Under the pieces are notes generated by a model. The model saw only the letters and a list, made by a program, of their open reading frames with translations. It ran no database searches and was not told the DNA's origin. A program made the translations under genes and the position numbers. A stretch of 64,000 nt of DNA from Mariniblastus fucicola (lineage in GTDB: Bacteria > Planctomycetota > Planctomycetia > Pirellulales > Pirellulaceae): contig NZ_CP042912.1 of the NCBI RefSeq assembly GCF_008087665.1, positions 4,216,001 through 4,280,000 of the forward strand, read 5' to 3'. Below are positions 9,392-17,809 of this stretch, piece after piece. Each line of letters starts with the position of its first letter. Position 1 is the stretch's first letter.

Positions 9392-10420
9392 ATGAAATCC
9401 ATCTCCTTGCTGGCGGCGATCTCCATGCTGATGACGGCTGCGAGTTTCGTGACAGCATCCGATCACCTGGACGCTCCTAATCTGTCCGGCGACGGTCAAG
9501 CCGACGTCAACGACCTTTACGCGTTTCAGGCCCCAGAGAACAGCGGCAATTCGGTCTTCATCATGACCGTCAATCCGTTTGCCGGATCGATGAGCCCGAC
9601 TGATTTCGGCACGGACGTGAGCTATCAGTTTCAGATCGACAACACGGGTGACGCCATCGCGGATTTGACTTACGAAGCGACATTCTCTGGCTCAGGCAAC
9701 CAGGGATTCACTTTTCGCGAAGTCGGTGGATCGACGTTGGCTACTGGAAACACTGGTGCGAACCTGAGCACTTCGAACGGCGGGACCGTTCATGCTGGAG
9801 TCTTCGATGATCCATTCTTTTTCGACCTTGTCGGCTTTCAAAACGGATTCAATTTCACGGGCGAGGACACCTTTGCTGGCGCAGAAGTCAGCGCGATCAT
9901 TTTCGAGCTTCCGAGCCTGGAACTTGGTGGTCCCAACATCGGAGTTTGGGCTCGAACGCTGCGAGATGGAGTTCAAATCGATAGAGCAGGGCGTCCCGCG
10001 ATCAACACAGCCTTGATTGCCGACGACCGAAAGCAGGATTTCAACGAAGGCTCGCCCAACACCGACTTCGATACGTTTGGAGCCGAAGTCAATGCAGCGA
10101 TCGCAGGCTTGAGCAATCAAGAAAATGCTGACGCGTTGACTCCAATCCTGCTACCTGACGTGCTCACATTCGACACCTCAAGTTCAGCCGGCTTCCTCAA
10201 TGGCCGTGGCCTTGCGGACGACGTGATGGACGCGGAATTGAATCTGCTTTCCGCAGGAGCAGTAACCGGTGATGGCGTCGACGGCAACGACGTTCCGTTC
10301 TCAAGCGTGTTTCCTTACCTCGGTGTGGCCGCCGTTCCTGAACCAACAGGTTTGGTTCCGGTTTGCCTGTTGGCGTTCGGAGTGATCACCCGTCGACGTC
10401 GCGATGCGAAGGCATGCTAG
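9392..10420 (+). CDS. DUF4331-family secreted protein with a PEP-CTERM tail
   Basis: A 342-residue secreted protein. The signal peptide (MKSISLLAAISMLMTAASF) is followed by SDHLDAPNLSGDGQADVNDLYAF, the typical start of DUF4331, then beta-rich segments and a DGVDGNDVPFSSVFPYLG end. The C-terminus has VPEPTGLVPVCLLAFGV followed by RRRR, a PEP-CTERM sorting signal recognised by exosortase/archaeosortase systems. The ATG at 9392 is chosen over an upstream TTG at 9380. It is first of three co-directional genes (7-base gap, then a 4-base overlap), so it is probably co-expressed with a TPR protein and a HupE-like membrane protein. Confidence 0.88.
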   Translation: MKSISLLAAISMLMTAASFVTASDHLDAPNLSGDGQADVNDLYAFQAPENSGNSVFIMTVNPFAGSMSPTDFGTDVSYQFQIDNTGDAIADLTYEATFSGSGNQGFTFREVGGSTLATGNTGANLSTSNGGTVHAGVFDDPFFFDLVGFQNGFNFTGEDTFAGAEVSAIIFELPSLELGGPNIGVWARTLRDGVQIDRAGRPAINTALIADDRKQDFNEGSPNTDFDTFGAEVNAAIAGLSNQENADALTPILLPDVLTFDTSSSAGFLNGRGLADDVMDAELNLLSAGAVTGDGVDGNDVPFSSVFPYLGVAAVPEPTGLVPVCLLAFGVITRRRRDAKAC

Positions 10421-10427
10421 AGTGCAG

Positions 10428-11663
10428 ATGGTATCGCTCAAAAATATTATCTCTGTGAACAGACTGGCGTCCCTTATCCGCGCCGGTCTGTTCCTGTTGA
10501 TAGCTCTGGTCGTTGGTTCGACTGTTGGCGTGTCAATGGTTCACGCTGACGATCCTTTCGTTCCGGATTCCGATGACACGGTTCTGGTTGTGCTGCCGAA
10601 ATCCTTGCTGGTCGAACGTGACATGTTGCAACGGCTAAGAAGTCAACTGACGGCCGACCCCGACAATCCGAAGCTGGCAGCAACGGTGTCTCAGCGTTAC
10701 CTTTCGATTGGAAAACGCGGTGGTGATCCTCGATTCTACGGCTATGCGAGAGCAGCTGTTGCGCCGTGGTGGGAGGACGATTCGGCTCCGGCTGAAATTC
10801 TGAAGGTACGCGCCAAACTGAAGGAAAATGATCATCAGTTTGAAAACGCCGTGACTGATCTCAAGTTGGCGTTGAAACAGAAGCCGAAAGACCCGCAACT
10901 TTTGCTGGAGTTGGCCAACGTGTTCCGCGTTCAGGGCAAGTTTACTGACGCGTTGTCAATCGGAGACCGGCTTGAGAAAGTCGCTGGACCGGTGCCGGCG
11001 GCGCTGGGTCGAGCGCCGCTTTACGTGATGACGGGCAGGGCGAAAGACGCCCGCAGCTTACTGAAACAGATTCTTCCTGCAGCCAGAGCAGATTACCCTT
11101 CGACGCTTGGTTGGATTTCGACGGTGCAAGCTGACGTTGCGCTTGCGTTGGGCGAATCGGATACTGTCGAACAACATTTTCGCGAGGGGTTGGGCGTGAA
11201 TCCCGCCGACGTGCAGCTACTGCATCGCTACGGAGACTTCCTGCTTGACCAAAACCGCAACGAGGAAGCACTGGAACTGCTTCAAGACCATGTTGCCGAC
11301 AACGGAGTGCTTTTGCGGGCTGCGATTGCTGCGAAACGCTGTCAAGACATCCGTGCTGACGACTGGAGCAGGCAGTTGGAACGGCGCTTCGAGGAAATTC
11401 GTTTGCGCGGTAGCGAGCCACACGGCCGGTTCGAATCCCGTTTTGCATTGCAAGTCCAGGAAAACGCCGACCGTGCCTTGCAACTGGCGACCAAGAACTG
11501 GAAACGTCAGAAGGAACTTCGCGATGCGCAGAATTTCCTGGAAGCCGCGATTGCCGCCGGCGATTTCGACGCAGGAAACCCGGTTCTCGATTTTCTACAG
11601 GAACACAATACGCAACACGCGCTGCTTGATCCGCTTGTTGAGAAATTGAGGCCGACTCAATGA
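10428..11663 (+). CDS. Secreted tetratricopeptide-repeat protein
   Basis: A 411-residue protein with an N-terminal hydrophobic signal or anchor (AGLFLLIALVVGSTVGVSM, ending in HADD). Helical TPR-like repeats follow, for example ENAVTDLKLALKQKPKDPQLLLELANVF and VEQHFREGLGVNPADVQLLHRYGDFL. I take the ATG at 10428, just after the DUF4331 stop; an upstream ATG at 10404 would overlap that gene. It lies between DUF4331 and HupE-like genes and overlaps the latter by ATGA. A scaffold role for the neighbouring exported or membrane proteins is an inference. Confidence 0.82.
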   Translation: MVSLKNIISVNRLASLIRAGLFLLIALVVGSTVGVSMVHADDPFVPDSDDTVLVVLPKSLLVERDMLQRLRSQLTADPDNPKLAATVSQRYLSIGKRGGDPRFYGYARAAVAPWWEDDSAPAEILKVRAKLKENDHQFENAVTDLKLALKQKPKDPQLLLELANVFRVQGKFTDALSIGDRLEKVAGPVPAALGRAPLYVMTGRAKDARSLLKQILPAARADYPSTLGWISTVQADVALALGESDTVEQHFREGLGVNPADVQLLHRYGDFLLDQNRNEEALELLQDHVADNGVLLRAAIAAKRCQDIRADDWSRQLERRFEEIRLRGSEPHGRFESRFALQVQENADRALQLATKNWKRQKELRDAQNFLEAAIAAGDFDAGNPVLDFLQEHNTQHALLDPLVEKLRPTQ

Positions 11664-12832
11664 TCGATCGAAACGTGACTTCTGGCTTGCGTCTGCTGAT
11701 CGCGATTGGCTTGTTGTTCGCATGCGGTTCGTCAGCTTTGGCTCACAAACCGAGCGACAGCTATTTGCGAATCAACGCTGGCGAAGAAACGCTTTCCGTC
11801 GAGTGGGATATCTCCATCAAGGATCTGGATTACGTCATCGGGCTGGATACGGACAACAATGGCGAGATCACCTGGGGCGAAGTCAAAGCTCAACAGTCCG
11901 CGATCGTTGAGCATGCATTGAACCGTTTGTCGCTGACGGCGGATGGAACGCCGTGTGACCTGCGATTCACGAAAATGTTGGTATCGAATCACAGCGACGG
12001 AGCCTATGTCGTGCTGGATCTTCAATCCGACAGCCCCGGACAGATCGAGCAGTTGAAAGTCGACTACAGCCTGTTCTTCGAAGTCGACCCGACGCACAGA
12101 GGTTTGGTTTTGCTGCGAAATGGAGACAGCGAATTGACTCGAGTGATCTGTTACAACGATCCACCGCTGGAAATCATGACTGCGGAAACGGGCTTTGCTC
12201 AAACGCTAAAACATTACATTCGCGAAGGCGTTTGGCATATCTGGATCGGCTATGACCACATTCTATTCCTGGTCTCGTTGCTGCTGCCGGCGGTATTGAT
12301 TGGGTTTGGCGAACCGACGGAATCTGGAAAACGCTGGGAACCCGTTGAAAAGTTTAATCCTGCGTTTCGCAACATCCTGAAGATCGTAACGGTGTTCACA
12401 ATCGCGCACTCGATCACGTTGTGGCTGGCTGTTATGGGCTACGTTTCGCTTCCATCGTGGATCGTCGAAGCCGTGATCGCGTTTTCGATTGTGGTCACGG
12501 CGTGCAACAATCTGTATCCGATTTTGCCGATCAAAGGATGGGCTTTTGCCTTCGTTTTTGGGCTCGTCCACGGATTTGGTTTCGCGAACGTGCTAGTCGA
12601 CCTTGGTTTGAGCAGCATGACGCTGGGCGTTTCACTGCTCGGATTCAACATCGGTGTCGAGCTTGGTCAGCTGGCGATCGTCGTTGTCGTGATGCCGCTG
12701 ATTTGGTCCATCCGAAATACCCAGACATATCGCTATGGAGTCTTTTGCGCGGGTTCGCTTCTGATCGCCGTGCTGGCAGGGATCTGGACGATTGAAAGAG
12801 TGTCCGACGTTGTCATTTTGCCAATTGGCTAG
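11660..12832 (+). CDS. HupE/UreJ-family integral membrane protein with extracytoplasmic N-domain
   Basis: A 390-residue protein. A signal peptide ends in SSALAHKPSDSYL. A soluble domain of about 170 residues contains an EF-hand-like DTDNNGEITWGE loop. Six or so membrane helices follow, with the family residues GYDHILFL, FTIAHSITL and GLVHGFGFA. Conserved histidines in these helices suggest metal transport, by analogy with HupE/UreJ nickel or cobalt permeases; the substrate is not shown here. The ATG overlaps the TPR stop codon (ATGA), indicating translational coupling. Confidence 0.88.
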   Translation: MIDRNVTSGLRLLIAIGLLFACGSSALAHKPSDSYLRINAGEETLSVEWDISIKDLDYVIGLDTDNNGEITWGEVKAQQSAIVEHALNRLSLTADGTPCDLRFTKMLVSNHSDGAYVVLDLQSDSPGQIEQLKVDYSLFFEVDPTHRGLVLLRNGDSELTRVICYNDPPLEIMTAETGFAQTLKHYIREGVWHIWIGYDHILFLVSLLLPAVLIGFGEPTESGKRWEPVEKFNPAFRNILKIVTVFTIAHSITLWLAVMGYVSLPSWIVEAVIAFSIVVTACNNLYPILPIKGWAFAFVFGLVHGFGFANVLVDLGLSSMTLGVSLLGFNIGVELGQLAIVVVVMPLIWSIRNTQTYRYGVFCAGSLLIAVLAGIWTIERVSDVVILPIG

Positions 12833-12885
12833 GCAGGCCTGATGCGACACGGGCTTTGCTTCGGCAATGCAATGCAATTCAATTC

Positions 12886-12928
12886 AAAAAACAAAAAACG
12901 TGGCCGCATTGAATCCAATGCGACCACG
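12886..12928 (-). terminator. Rho-independent terminator reading leftwards
   Basis: Bases 12899-12910 (CGTGGCCGCATT) pair with 12917-12928 (AATGCGACCACG), with one mismatch and a 6-base loop. On the minus strand the stem is followed by TTTTTTGTTTTTT (12898 down to 12886). There is no T-run on the plus side, so it is oriented for a minus-strand transcript, although no minus-strand protein gene precedes it. Confidence 0.7.
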
Positions 12929-13060
12929 ACTCAAAGCTGCCAATCAAGAGGTGCATCCGCGTGAGCTGACCAGACGCCCGGCTGCTCCACCGCCGCAAGT
13001 CTGCACGGACGTTTCACCGCCTCGCATACTTTTACGCAGCGACGTTGATTTTGTGACAAC
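12886..13060 (-). ncRNA. Candidate small RNA divergent from the ECF sigma factor
   Basis: A minus-strand terminator at the left end has no protein gene upstream of it on that strand: the sigma gene to the right is on the plus strand. Between them lies GC-rich sequence that can fold; for example CAGAC-x3-CGGC pairs with GCCG-x3-GTCTG around 12965-13005. A loose promoter-like TTGTCA followed about 19 bases later by TAAAAG is present on the minus strand near 13060-13025. I do not recognise it as tmRNA, 6S, SRP, RNase P or a known riboswitch. The 5' end is approximate. Confidence 0.35.
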
Positions 13061-13102
13061 AAGAAGATTTTTTTTCGAATATTGGCATCTGCGGATACAA
13101 TT

Positions 13103-13888
13103 GTGCCCAAGAAACCTCCGGTAATTTTATTCAGGTTTGACGTGAACTCATCATCGATCGAACAGCGACTAAGCAGAATTACGACGAACTGGGATGATTT
13201 GATTGCGGCGCATAAGTCGGACTCGTTTGATCCCGCGGCGGCGGAACAACGAGGCATCATCCTGAAGCGGTACGCGGAGTGCATCTATCAGTACATCCTG
13301 GGAGCAACTCATTGCCACCACACGACCGAAGATCTTTCACAGGATTTCGCGTTGCGTTTCGTGCGTGGCGATTTCCGAAACGCGAATCCGGACCGCGGAA
13401 GATTTCGTGACTATCTGAAACGGTCGTTGCGGAACCTTGTGACTGACTTCTTTCGTCGAAAGAATTCCAAGCCAGCAGGTGTGGATCTGAAGGGTGCGGA
13501 AGCCAACGCGATTGGTAGCCTCGACACTGCGTTCACTGACCAGTGGCGACGACAACTGCTTGGCATCACTTGGGAGTCGCTCAAGGAGCACGAGTCGAAT
13601 TCCGGAAGCTTGTACTATTCGGTGCTCTATCTTCGATCCCAGCGCCCGAAACTGAATTCGCAGTCGTTGGCCAAAGAATTCACGGAACAATATCAGCGCG
13701 AGGTGACGGCGGATTGGTTCCGACAAACGCTTCGTCGTGCGAGACGCAAGTTTGCGGACTTGTTGGTGCAGGAAGTCGGCAAGACGATTCAGAGTGATTC
13801 GAAACAGGAGTTGGCAGACGAACTGGCAATTCTTGGTTTACAGAAGTACGTCGAAGAAAGCGAACCTAGAGCTCGTGATCAGAGCTAG
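13103..13888 (+). CDS. ECF-type RNA polymerase sigma factor (planctomycete type)
   Basis: A protein of about 260 residues with sigma region 2 (the ATHCHHTTEDLSQDFALRFVRGDF segment, then GRFRDYLKRSLRNLVTDFFRR). A divergent region 4 follows (SQSLAKEFTEQYQREVTADWFRQTLRRARRKFADLL). This layout matches the long ECF sigma factors common in planctomycetes. There is no ATG. I take the GTG at 13103; a TTG at 13082 is possible. No anti-sigma factor is adjacent, so how it is controlled is not visible. It sits alone between the candidate small RNA and a convergent glycosyltransferase operon. Confidence 0.8.
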   Translation: MPKKPPVILFRFDVNSSSIEQRLSRITTNWDDLIAAHKSDSFDPAAAEQRGIILKRYAECIYQYILGATHCHHTTEDLSQDFALRFVRGDFRNANPDRGRFRDYLKRSLRNLVTDFFRRKNSKPAGVDLKGAEANAIGSLDTAFTDQWRRQLLGITWESLKEHESNSGSLYYSVLYLRSQRPKLNSQSLAKEFTEQYQREVTADWFRQTLRRARRKFADLLVQEVGKTIQSDSKQELADELAILGLQKYVEESEPRARDQS

Positions 13889-13936
13889 GCGGCGAAGAAC
13901 TGTTTAAGGATCCTGGCGGACGGCAAACGTGATGAT

Positions 13937-15826
13937 TTAGGGCTGCTTCTGCAGACCGATTTCCCAATCGCCGACTTGTCCTACCGGCTGCCAGGAACCG
14001 AACAGGGCTTGCTCTATCGCAGGTGCGTAATCCGAAAGACGTATTCGTTCGTCGTTGATTTTGACAACGCAAATGGACTCTGCATCTCTGGCCGCGGATT
14101 CAATCTTTGACTTTTGCGACTCCGTTAACATCGCTGGCCAGAAAGTTGGGCTGGTCGATGTCAGCGGCTTCTTTCCGGTCCAAAAGAAAAACCGGTTGTG
14201 GTTATGTGAGTCAAAAGCCAGCCAGGGAGAATCGATCGAACGGATACATTCCGCAATCGCTCTCTCAGTTTCGACTCGACCAGCCTCAAGTCGAACCAAT
14301 CGACATCCTGGTTGATCAAGTGCAATGTTGGCGACCCACCGATAGCCAAAGACGCCTGTCGAAAACAACACGACTGCCGCAACCGCCAACGTGGATCGCC
14401 GGAATACGCTGGGTGAGTTGATGCGGTTGGAGCTTCGATTCGCAATTTCAATCGCATCAGACGTCGAAATAACTAACGCGATAAGAATCGGCAGTGTGCC
14501 AAGACTGACCTGGGTTCCCGGAACTGGAAAAGCCAAAACAGGTGACAGGCAACCCAGCATTGCCAATGCCAAACGTAGTTGTGACGGCTGTTTCTTCAAC
14601 AGAAGAACCGGCATCATCGCTGGCCCGACCGTGGCCAGAAAAAATGCGGCTCCGCGCGGATTCAATCCGTGATCGAGAACTTTACAACTGTCGACGCTCA
14701 TTTGAACAAAAGCAATTGCCAGCACGATTGGTGGAAATGCGAACAGGACACGGTCAATCGACGCCACCTGTTCTGCCGGTCTTGTAAACCTCAGCAACAG
14801 CATCAACACGGCCGGCACAACAAACAACATTCCAAATCCATCGACCTGAATTGGGTGATAGAACGAGTCCGCCATGAATCCGTGCTGCAGCACAACACCG
14901 TGCAAGATTTCATGGAGTGAGTTGCCATGCAGCATTGACCATGCGATGACCCAACTTGATCCCACAATTCCACCAGCGGCAATCGCGAGAAAACTGAACG
15001 ACTGCTCACCGGGCTTTGACGCAACTTCCGCTTGGGCTTCTGGCTTTCCAAACCAAACCTGGGCGCAAACCAACAGGCATGAGCCAAAAATGATCAACGG
15101 CCAGATCGCGGTCGTCCATTGAGCACTCTCCATGCTTCGCTTGGCGATCGTTGCAAAAACTCCACCAGCGACGGCCGTTGCGATGACGCATCCCGCAATG
15201 GCGGACATTCGACTGACGCGACGCGAATCGACAGAAACCATCCCGGCGGCAAAAAGACATGCCGCGGCGGAGGTAGCTCCTGCATTGAGTTTTGCGAGCC
15301 CTGCGAACGCGGCGCATACTCCAGCCAGAAACAGCAACGAACGCTTGCGAGAACCCATCATCGCGAGGCAGAGCATGGCCAGGACAGTCACCATTTCCTG
15401 CGGGTGAGCGGGCTCAAGTCCCAGTTTCTCCAGATGCAAAACCGCCAGCATCATCGCGGCGATTCCAACGAGCTGTTTTCCAGTCACCTTCGCGGCCACA
15501 AAACCGCAGAGTAGCCCAATCAGAACCCAGGCCGCTACGGTTTTGAACCGCACGACGTCATGAGTGATCGGGACTCCGAACCAGCCATGAAGGGGTTGTT
15601 GAAACATGTAGTAAGCCGGGCCGTACTGCGTGTAAGTTTCGGCGTACAACCGGTCGCCTTCGAGAAACGTCTTGATCGTCATCATGACGTAGCTTTCGTC
15701 GTCGTACATTGCCATCGACGAAAAACTGTGCGACAGTGCGAACAAAATGCAAAGCACGGTGGCGGCCAGCCACGGCCAAATTGCCCGACTCGCTGTCGCT
15801 TGGTCGGATTGCAGATCGGAATCCAT
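13937..15826 (-). CDS. GT39-like polytopic glycosyltransferase
   Basis: A 629-residue membrane protein with about 12 hydrophobic helices. The first luminal loop carries MYDDESYVMMTIKTFLEGD and YTQYGPAYY, the acidic and aromatic pattern of ArnT/PMT-type (GT-C) glycosyltransferases that use polyprenyl-phosphate sugars. A soluble C-terminal domain begins after about residue 500. The ATG at 15826 follows an in-frame GTG at 15829. It is last in an operon: the GT2 stop is only a few bases upstream. The GT2 product is likely to supply its lipid-linked sugar donor. Confidence 0.8.
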   Translation of the reverse strand: MDSDLQSDQATASRAIWPWLAATVLCILFALSHSFSSMAMYDDESYVMMTIKTFLEGDRLYAETYTQYGPAYYMFQQPLHGWFGVPITHDVVRFKTVAAWVLIGLLCGFVAAKVTGKQLVGIAAMMLAVLHLEKLGLEPAHPQEMVTVLAMLCLAMMGSRKRSLLFLAGVCAAFAGLAKLNAGATSAAACLFAAGMVSVDSRRVSRMSAIAGCVIATAVAGGVFATIAKRSMESAQWTTAIWPLIIFGSCLLVCAQVWFGKPEAQAEVASKPGEQSFSFLAIAAGGIVGSSWVIAWSMLHGNSLHEILHGVVLQHGFMADSFYHPIQVDGFGMLFVVPAVLMLLLRFTRPAEQVASIDRVLFAFPPIVLAIAFVQMSVDSCKVLDHGLNPRGAAFFLATVGPAMMPVLLLKKQPSQLRLALAMLGCLSPVLAFPVPGTQVSLGTLPILIALVISTSDAIEIANRSSNRINSPSVFRRSTLAVAAVVLFSTGVFGYRWVANIALDQPGCRLVRLEAGRVETERAIAECIRSIDSPWLAFDSHNHNRFFFWTGKKPLTSTSPTFWPAMLTESQKSKIESAARDAESICVVKINDERIRLSDYAPAIEQALFGSWQPVGQVGDWEIGLQKQP

Positions 15827-15832
15827 CACGAC

Positions 15833-16900
15833 CTACTTTACCTCAGAAAGTTGATTCTTCTTGGTCGTTCGCAATTGTCCAACTTCGCGACGCAGCGCTT
15901 CCAGTTCAGCAAGCAATTGCCCCTCCTGAGCTTCCGTCGAAACCAACTCGCCGCGAGAAAGATTGCGAGTTTCGTTGACAACGTAGGCCGGTCGATTGCG
16001 AACCTGATCGTAGATCCGGGCAACGTATTCTCCCAGAATCGCGATCCCGAGAGCATTGATTGCGCCGAAGAACGCACTCACGCTGGTGATTGATGCCCAA
16101 CCGGGAATCGCTTCGCCAGTCACAAGTTTGTGCCACAACGCCCAACCGATGCAAATACATCCGATCGCCGCAGAAAGTGCGGCCAGCCCGTAAAACGCGA
16201 GTAACGGGACCCGGCTGAAGCTGAACATCGCAGTTTTGGCGAGCGAAACGAGCCCTTTAAAAGAGACTCGCGGCGTATCGTCATGTCGCTTGAGTCTTTC
16301 GACAGGCAATGCACATTGGCGAAAGCCGACCCAACTGCGAAGCCCTGGAAAATAACGATCCGTTTCACCGAGAGCCACTACCTGTTTGACGACGCGAGCG
16401 TCCATCAAGCCAAAGTTTCCTGCGTCTCGCGGCACGTCAACCGACGCCATGGCTTCCATCAAGCGATGAAAGCTGCTGAACGCAAAACGCTTGAGAATAT
16501 TTTCTTTCCGTCCAAATCGAACCGCGTAGACGACGTCGTAGCCTTCCTGCCATCGATCGACCATGTCCGAAAGCGCGGTCGGATCGTCCTGTGCATCGCT
16601 GTCCATCAGAATGACGGCATCGCCAGTGCAGTGGCTCAGACCAGCGTGAACAGCGGCTTGGTGTCCGAAATTTCGTGACAGATGCAAAACCGTGACTCGA
16701 TTGTCAGCCGCAGCCATTTCGTCGAGCACGACGTCGCTACCGTCAGTCGAACCGTCGTTAACCAAAACGACTCGCCATTGGACGCCCTTGAGCTCCAGCG
16801 TCTCGGTCACCTGTTGAACGACTTCACGAATGACCGCGACTTCGTTCAGCAGCGGCATGACGACGGAGATCGTACTGTCTTTTATGCTTGGACGGCTCAC
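15833..16900 (-). CDS. GT2-family polyprenyl-phosphate glycosyltransferase (GtrB/DPM1-like)
   Basis: A 355-residue protein. An N-terminal GT-A domain has VVMPLLNE, LVNDGSTDGS and the DxD-like MDSDAQDDP motif. Two membrane helices follow around residues 230-290 (LLAFYGLAALSAAIGCICIGW and AFFGAINALGIAILGEYV). This is the architecture of GtrB/ArnC-type enzymes that make undecaprenyl-phosphate sugars. A C-terminal extension of about 45 residues looks coiled-coil-like (LLAELEALRREVGQL). The ATG overlaps the upstream methyltransferase stop as ATGA. Confidence 0.9.
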   Translation of the reverse strand: MSRPSIKDSTISVVMPLLNEVAVIREVVQQVTETLELKGVQWRVVLVNDGSTDGSDVVLDEMAAADNRVTVLHLSRNFGHQAAVHAGLSHCTGDAVILMDSDAQDDPTALSDMVDRWQEGYDVVYAVRFGRKENILKRFAFSSFHRLMEAMASVDVPRDAGNFGLMDARVVKQVVALGETDRYFPGLRSWVGFRQCALPVERLKRHDDTPRVSFKGLVSLAKTAMFSFSRVPLLAFYGLAALSAAIGCICIGWALWHKLVTGEAIPGWASITSVSAFFGAINALGIAILGEYVARIYDQVRNRPAYVVNETRNLSRGELVSTEAQEGQLLAELEALRREVGQLRTTKKNQLSEVK

Positions 16901-17622
16901 TTGCTGATGACTCCGACAAGAGACAATCCGAATGGGATCGGCAGAGCATTGGCGGCGCCCGATTCGATTTCCGCAGCACGGATCAGAGCGTTGTTCGTGA
17001 AATCACTGACCCGTGGAAACTCGGTTCCCTTTTTCGAGGGGAACAGTTTGCGAAACGAACGAATCGCAACGGCTGCCGGAAACGTAAATGAATTCCAATA
17101 TCGAAGTTTTTCGACCTTCAGGCCGGCTCCGGTAATGTGTTCTCGCATCGTCGCAGGCGTGTAGCGACGATAGTGACCAAGCCGTTCGTCCCAATCTGAA
17201 AACAGAAATGGAAACGCGGGGACGGTAAAGATGATTTTCCCAGAATCCGTCAACGTTTTGGCGGCTTCTTTGAGTGCCTTCACAGGGTCAGCGAGGTGCT
17301 CGAGAACGTCCAGCAGCACGATTCCACTGACTGAGTTTTCTTCGAAAGGCCACGGCTCGTGAAGGTCGTGTTTTTTGACTTCTTCGATCCCCAGCGATTT
17401 CGCGTGCGCCACCGAGTGATCCATAATATCGAGGCCAGCAACTTCGTAGCCTGACTTTTTCCAGTTCAACAGGTTGCCTGCCGCGCCGATACCGCCTTCA
17501 ACGATTTTTGCCGGCGAGGGAACGTAGCTGTTGAGCAGCCCGGTTGCGATTTTCCGCTTGGCGACGTGCCACCAGTAGCGATCTTCGAGCTCGATTAGCT
17601 CGTCAAGGTGCGCGCTTTCCAT
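16897..17622 (-). CDS. Class I SAM-dependent methyltransferase
   Basis: A 241-residue methyltransferase. Motif I is degenerate (IVEGGIGAAGNLLN), the acidic motif II region is VAGLDIMDHSVAHA, and the family-typical GIVLLDVLEHLADP and FTVPAFPFLFSDWDERLGHYRRY follow. The latter pattern is common in methyltransferases of glycan gene clusters. I start at the ATG at 17622 (MESAHLDELIELEDRYWW); the frame extends to 17748 but the extra residues look non-coding. It is first in the operon with the GT2 and GT39-like genes. The acceptor is unknown. Confidence 0.85.
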   Translation of the reverse strand: MESAHLDELIELEDRYWWHVAKRKIATGLLNSYVPSPAKIVEGGIGAAGNLLNWKKSGYEVAGLDIMDHSVAHAKSLGIEEVKKHDLHEPWPFEENSVSGIVLLDVLEHLADPVKALKEAAKTLTDSGKIIFTVPAFPFLFSDWDERLGHYRRYTPATMREHITGAGLKVEKLRYWNSFTFPAAVAIRSFRKLFPSKKGTEFPRVSDFTNNALIRAAEIESGAANALPIPFGLSLVGVISK

Positions 17623-17809
17623 GATCTTCGTGTGGGTTGGGTAGGGGTTTCGATCCTGCGTTGCGTTTTCGCAACATGAAACTGTAGGACGCGTTTCACG
17701 AGCCGCATGCAAGATTTCGGACATCGCCTGAATTCGCCAACCCCACACATGGTCGCGAATCGCAGGTACCGGTTGTAGCGGTTAATCTGTCCAACCGCCT
17801 GGCGAGGGG

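Noticed and set aside
12930-13060. Possible tRNA, 6S, SRP or RNase P RNA in the sigma upstream gap
   Set aside because: No TTC-type T-loop with matching stems and none of the conserved motifs of those RNAs could be found, so only an unnamed candidate RNA is reported.
12867-13124. 85-codon plus-strand frame between HupE-like and sigma genes
   Set aside because: It covers the hairpin and the candidate small RNA, is rich in Pro and Arg and has no domain pattern.
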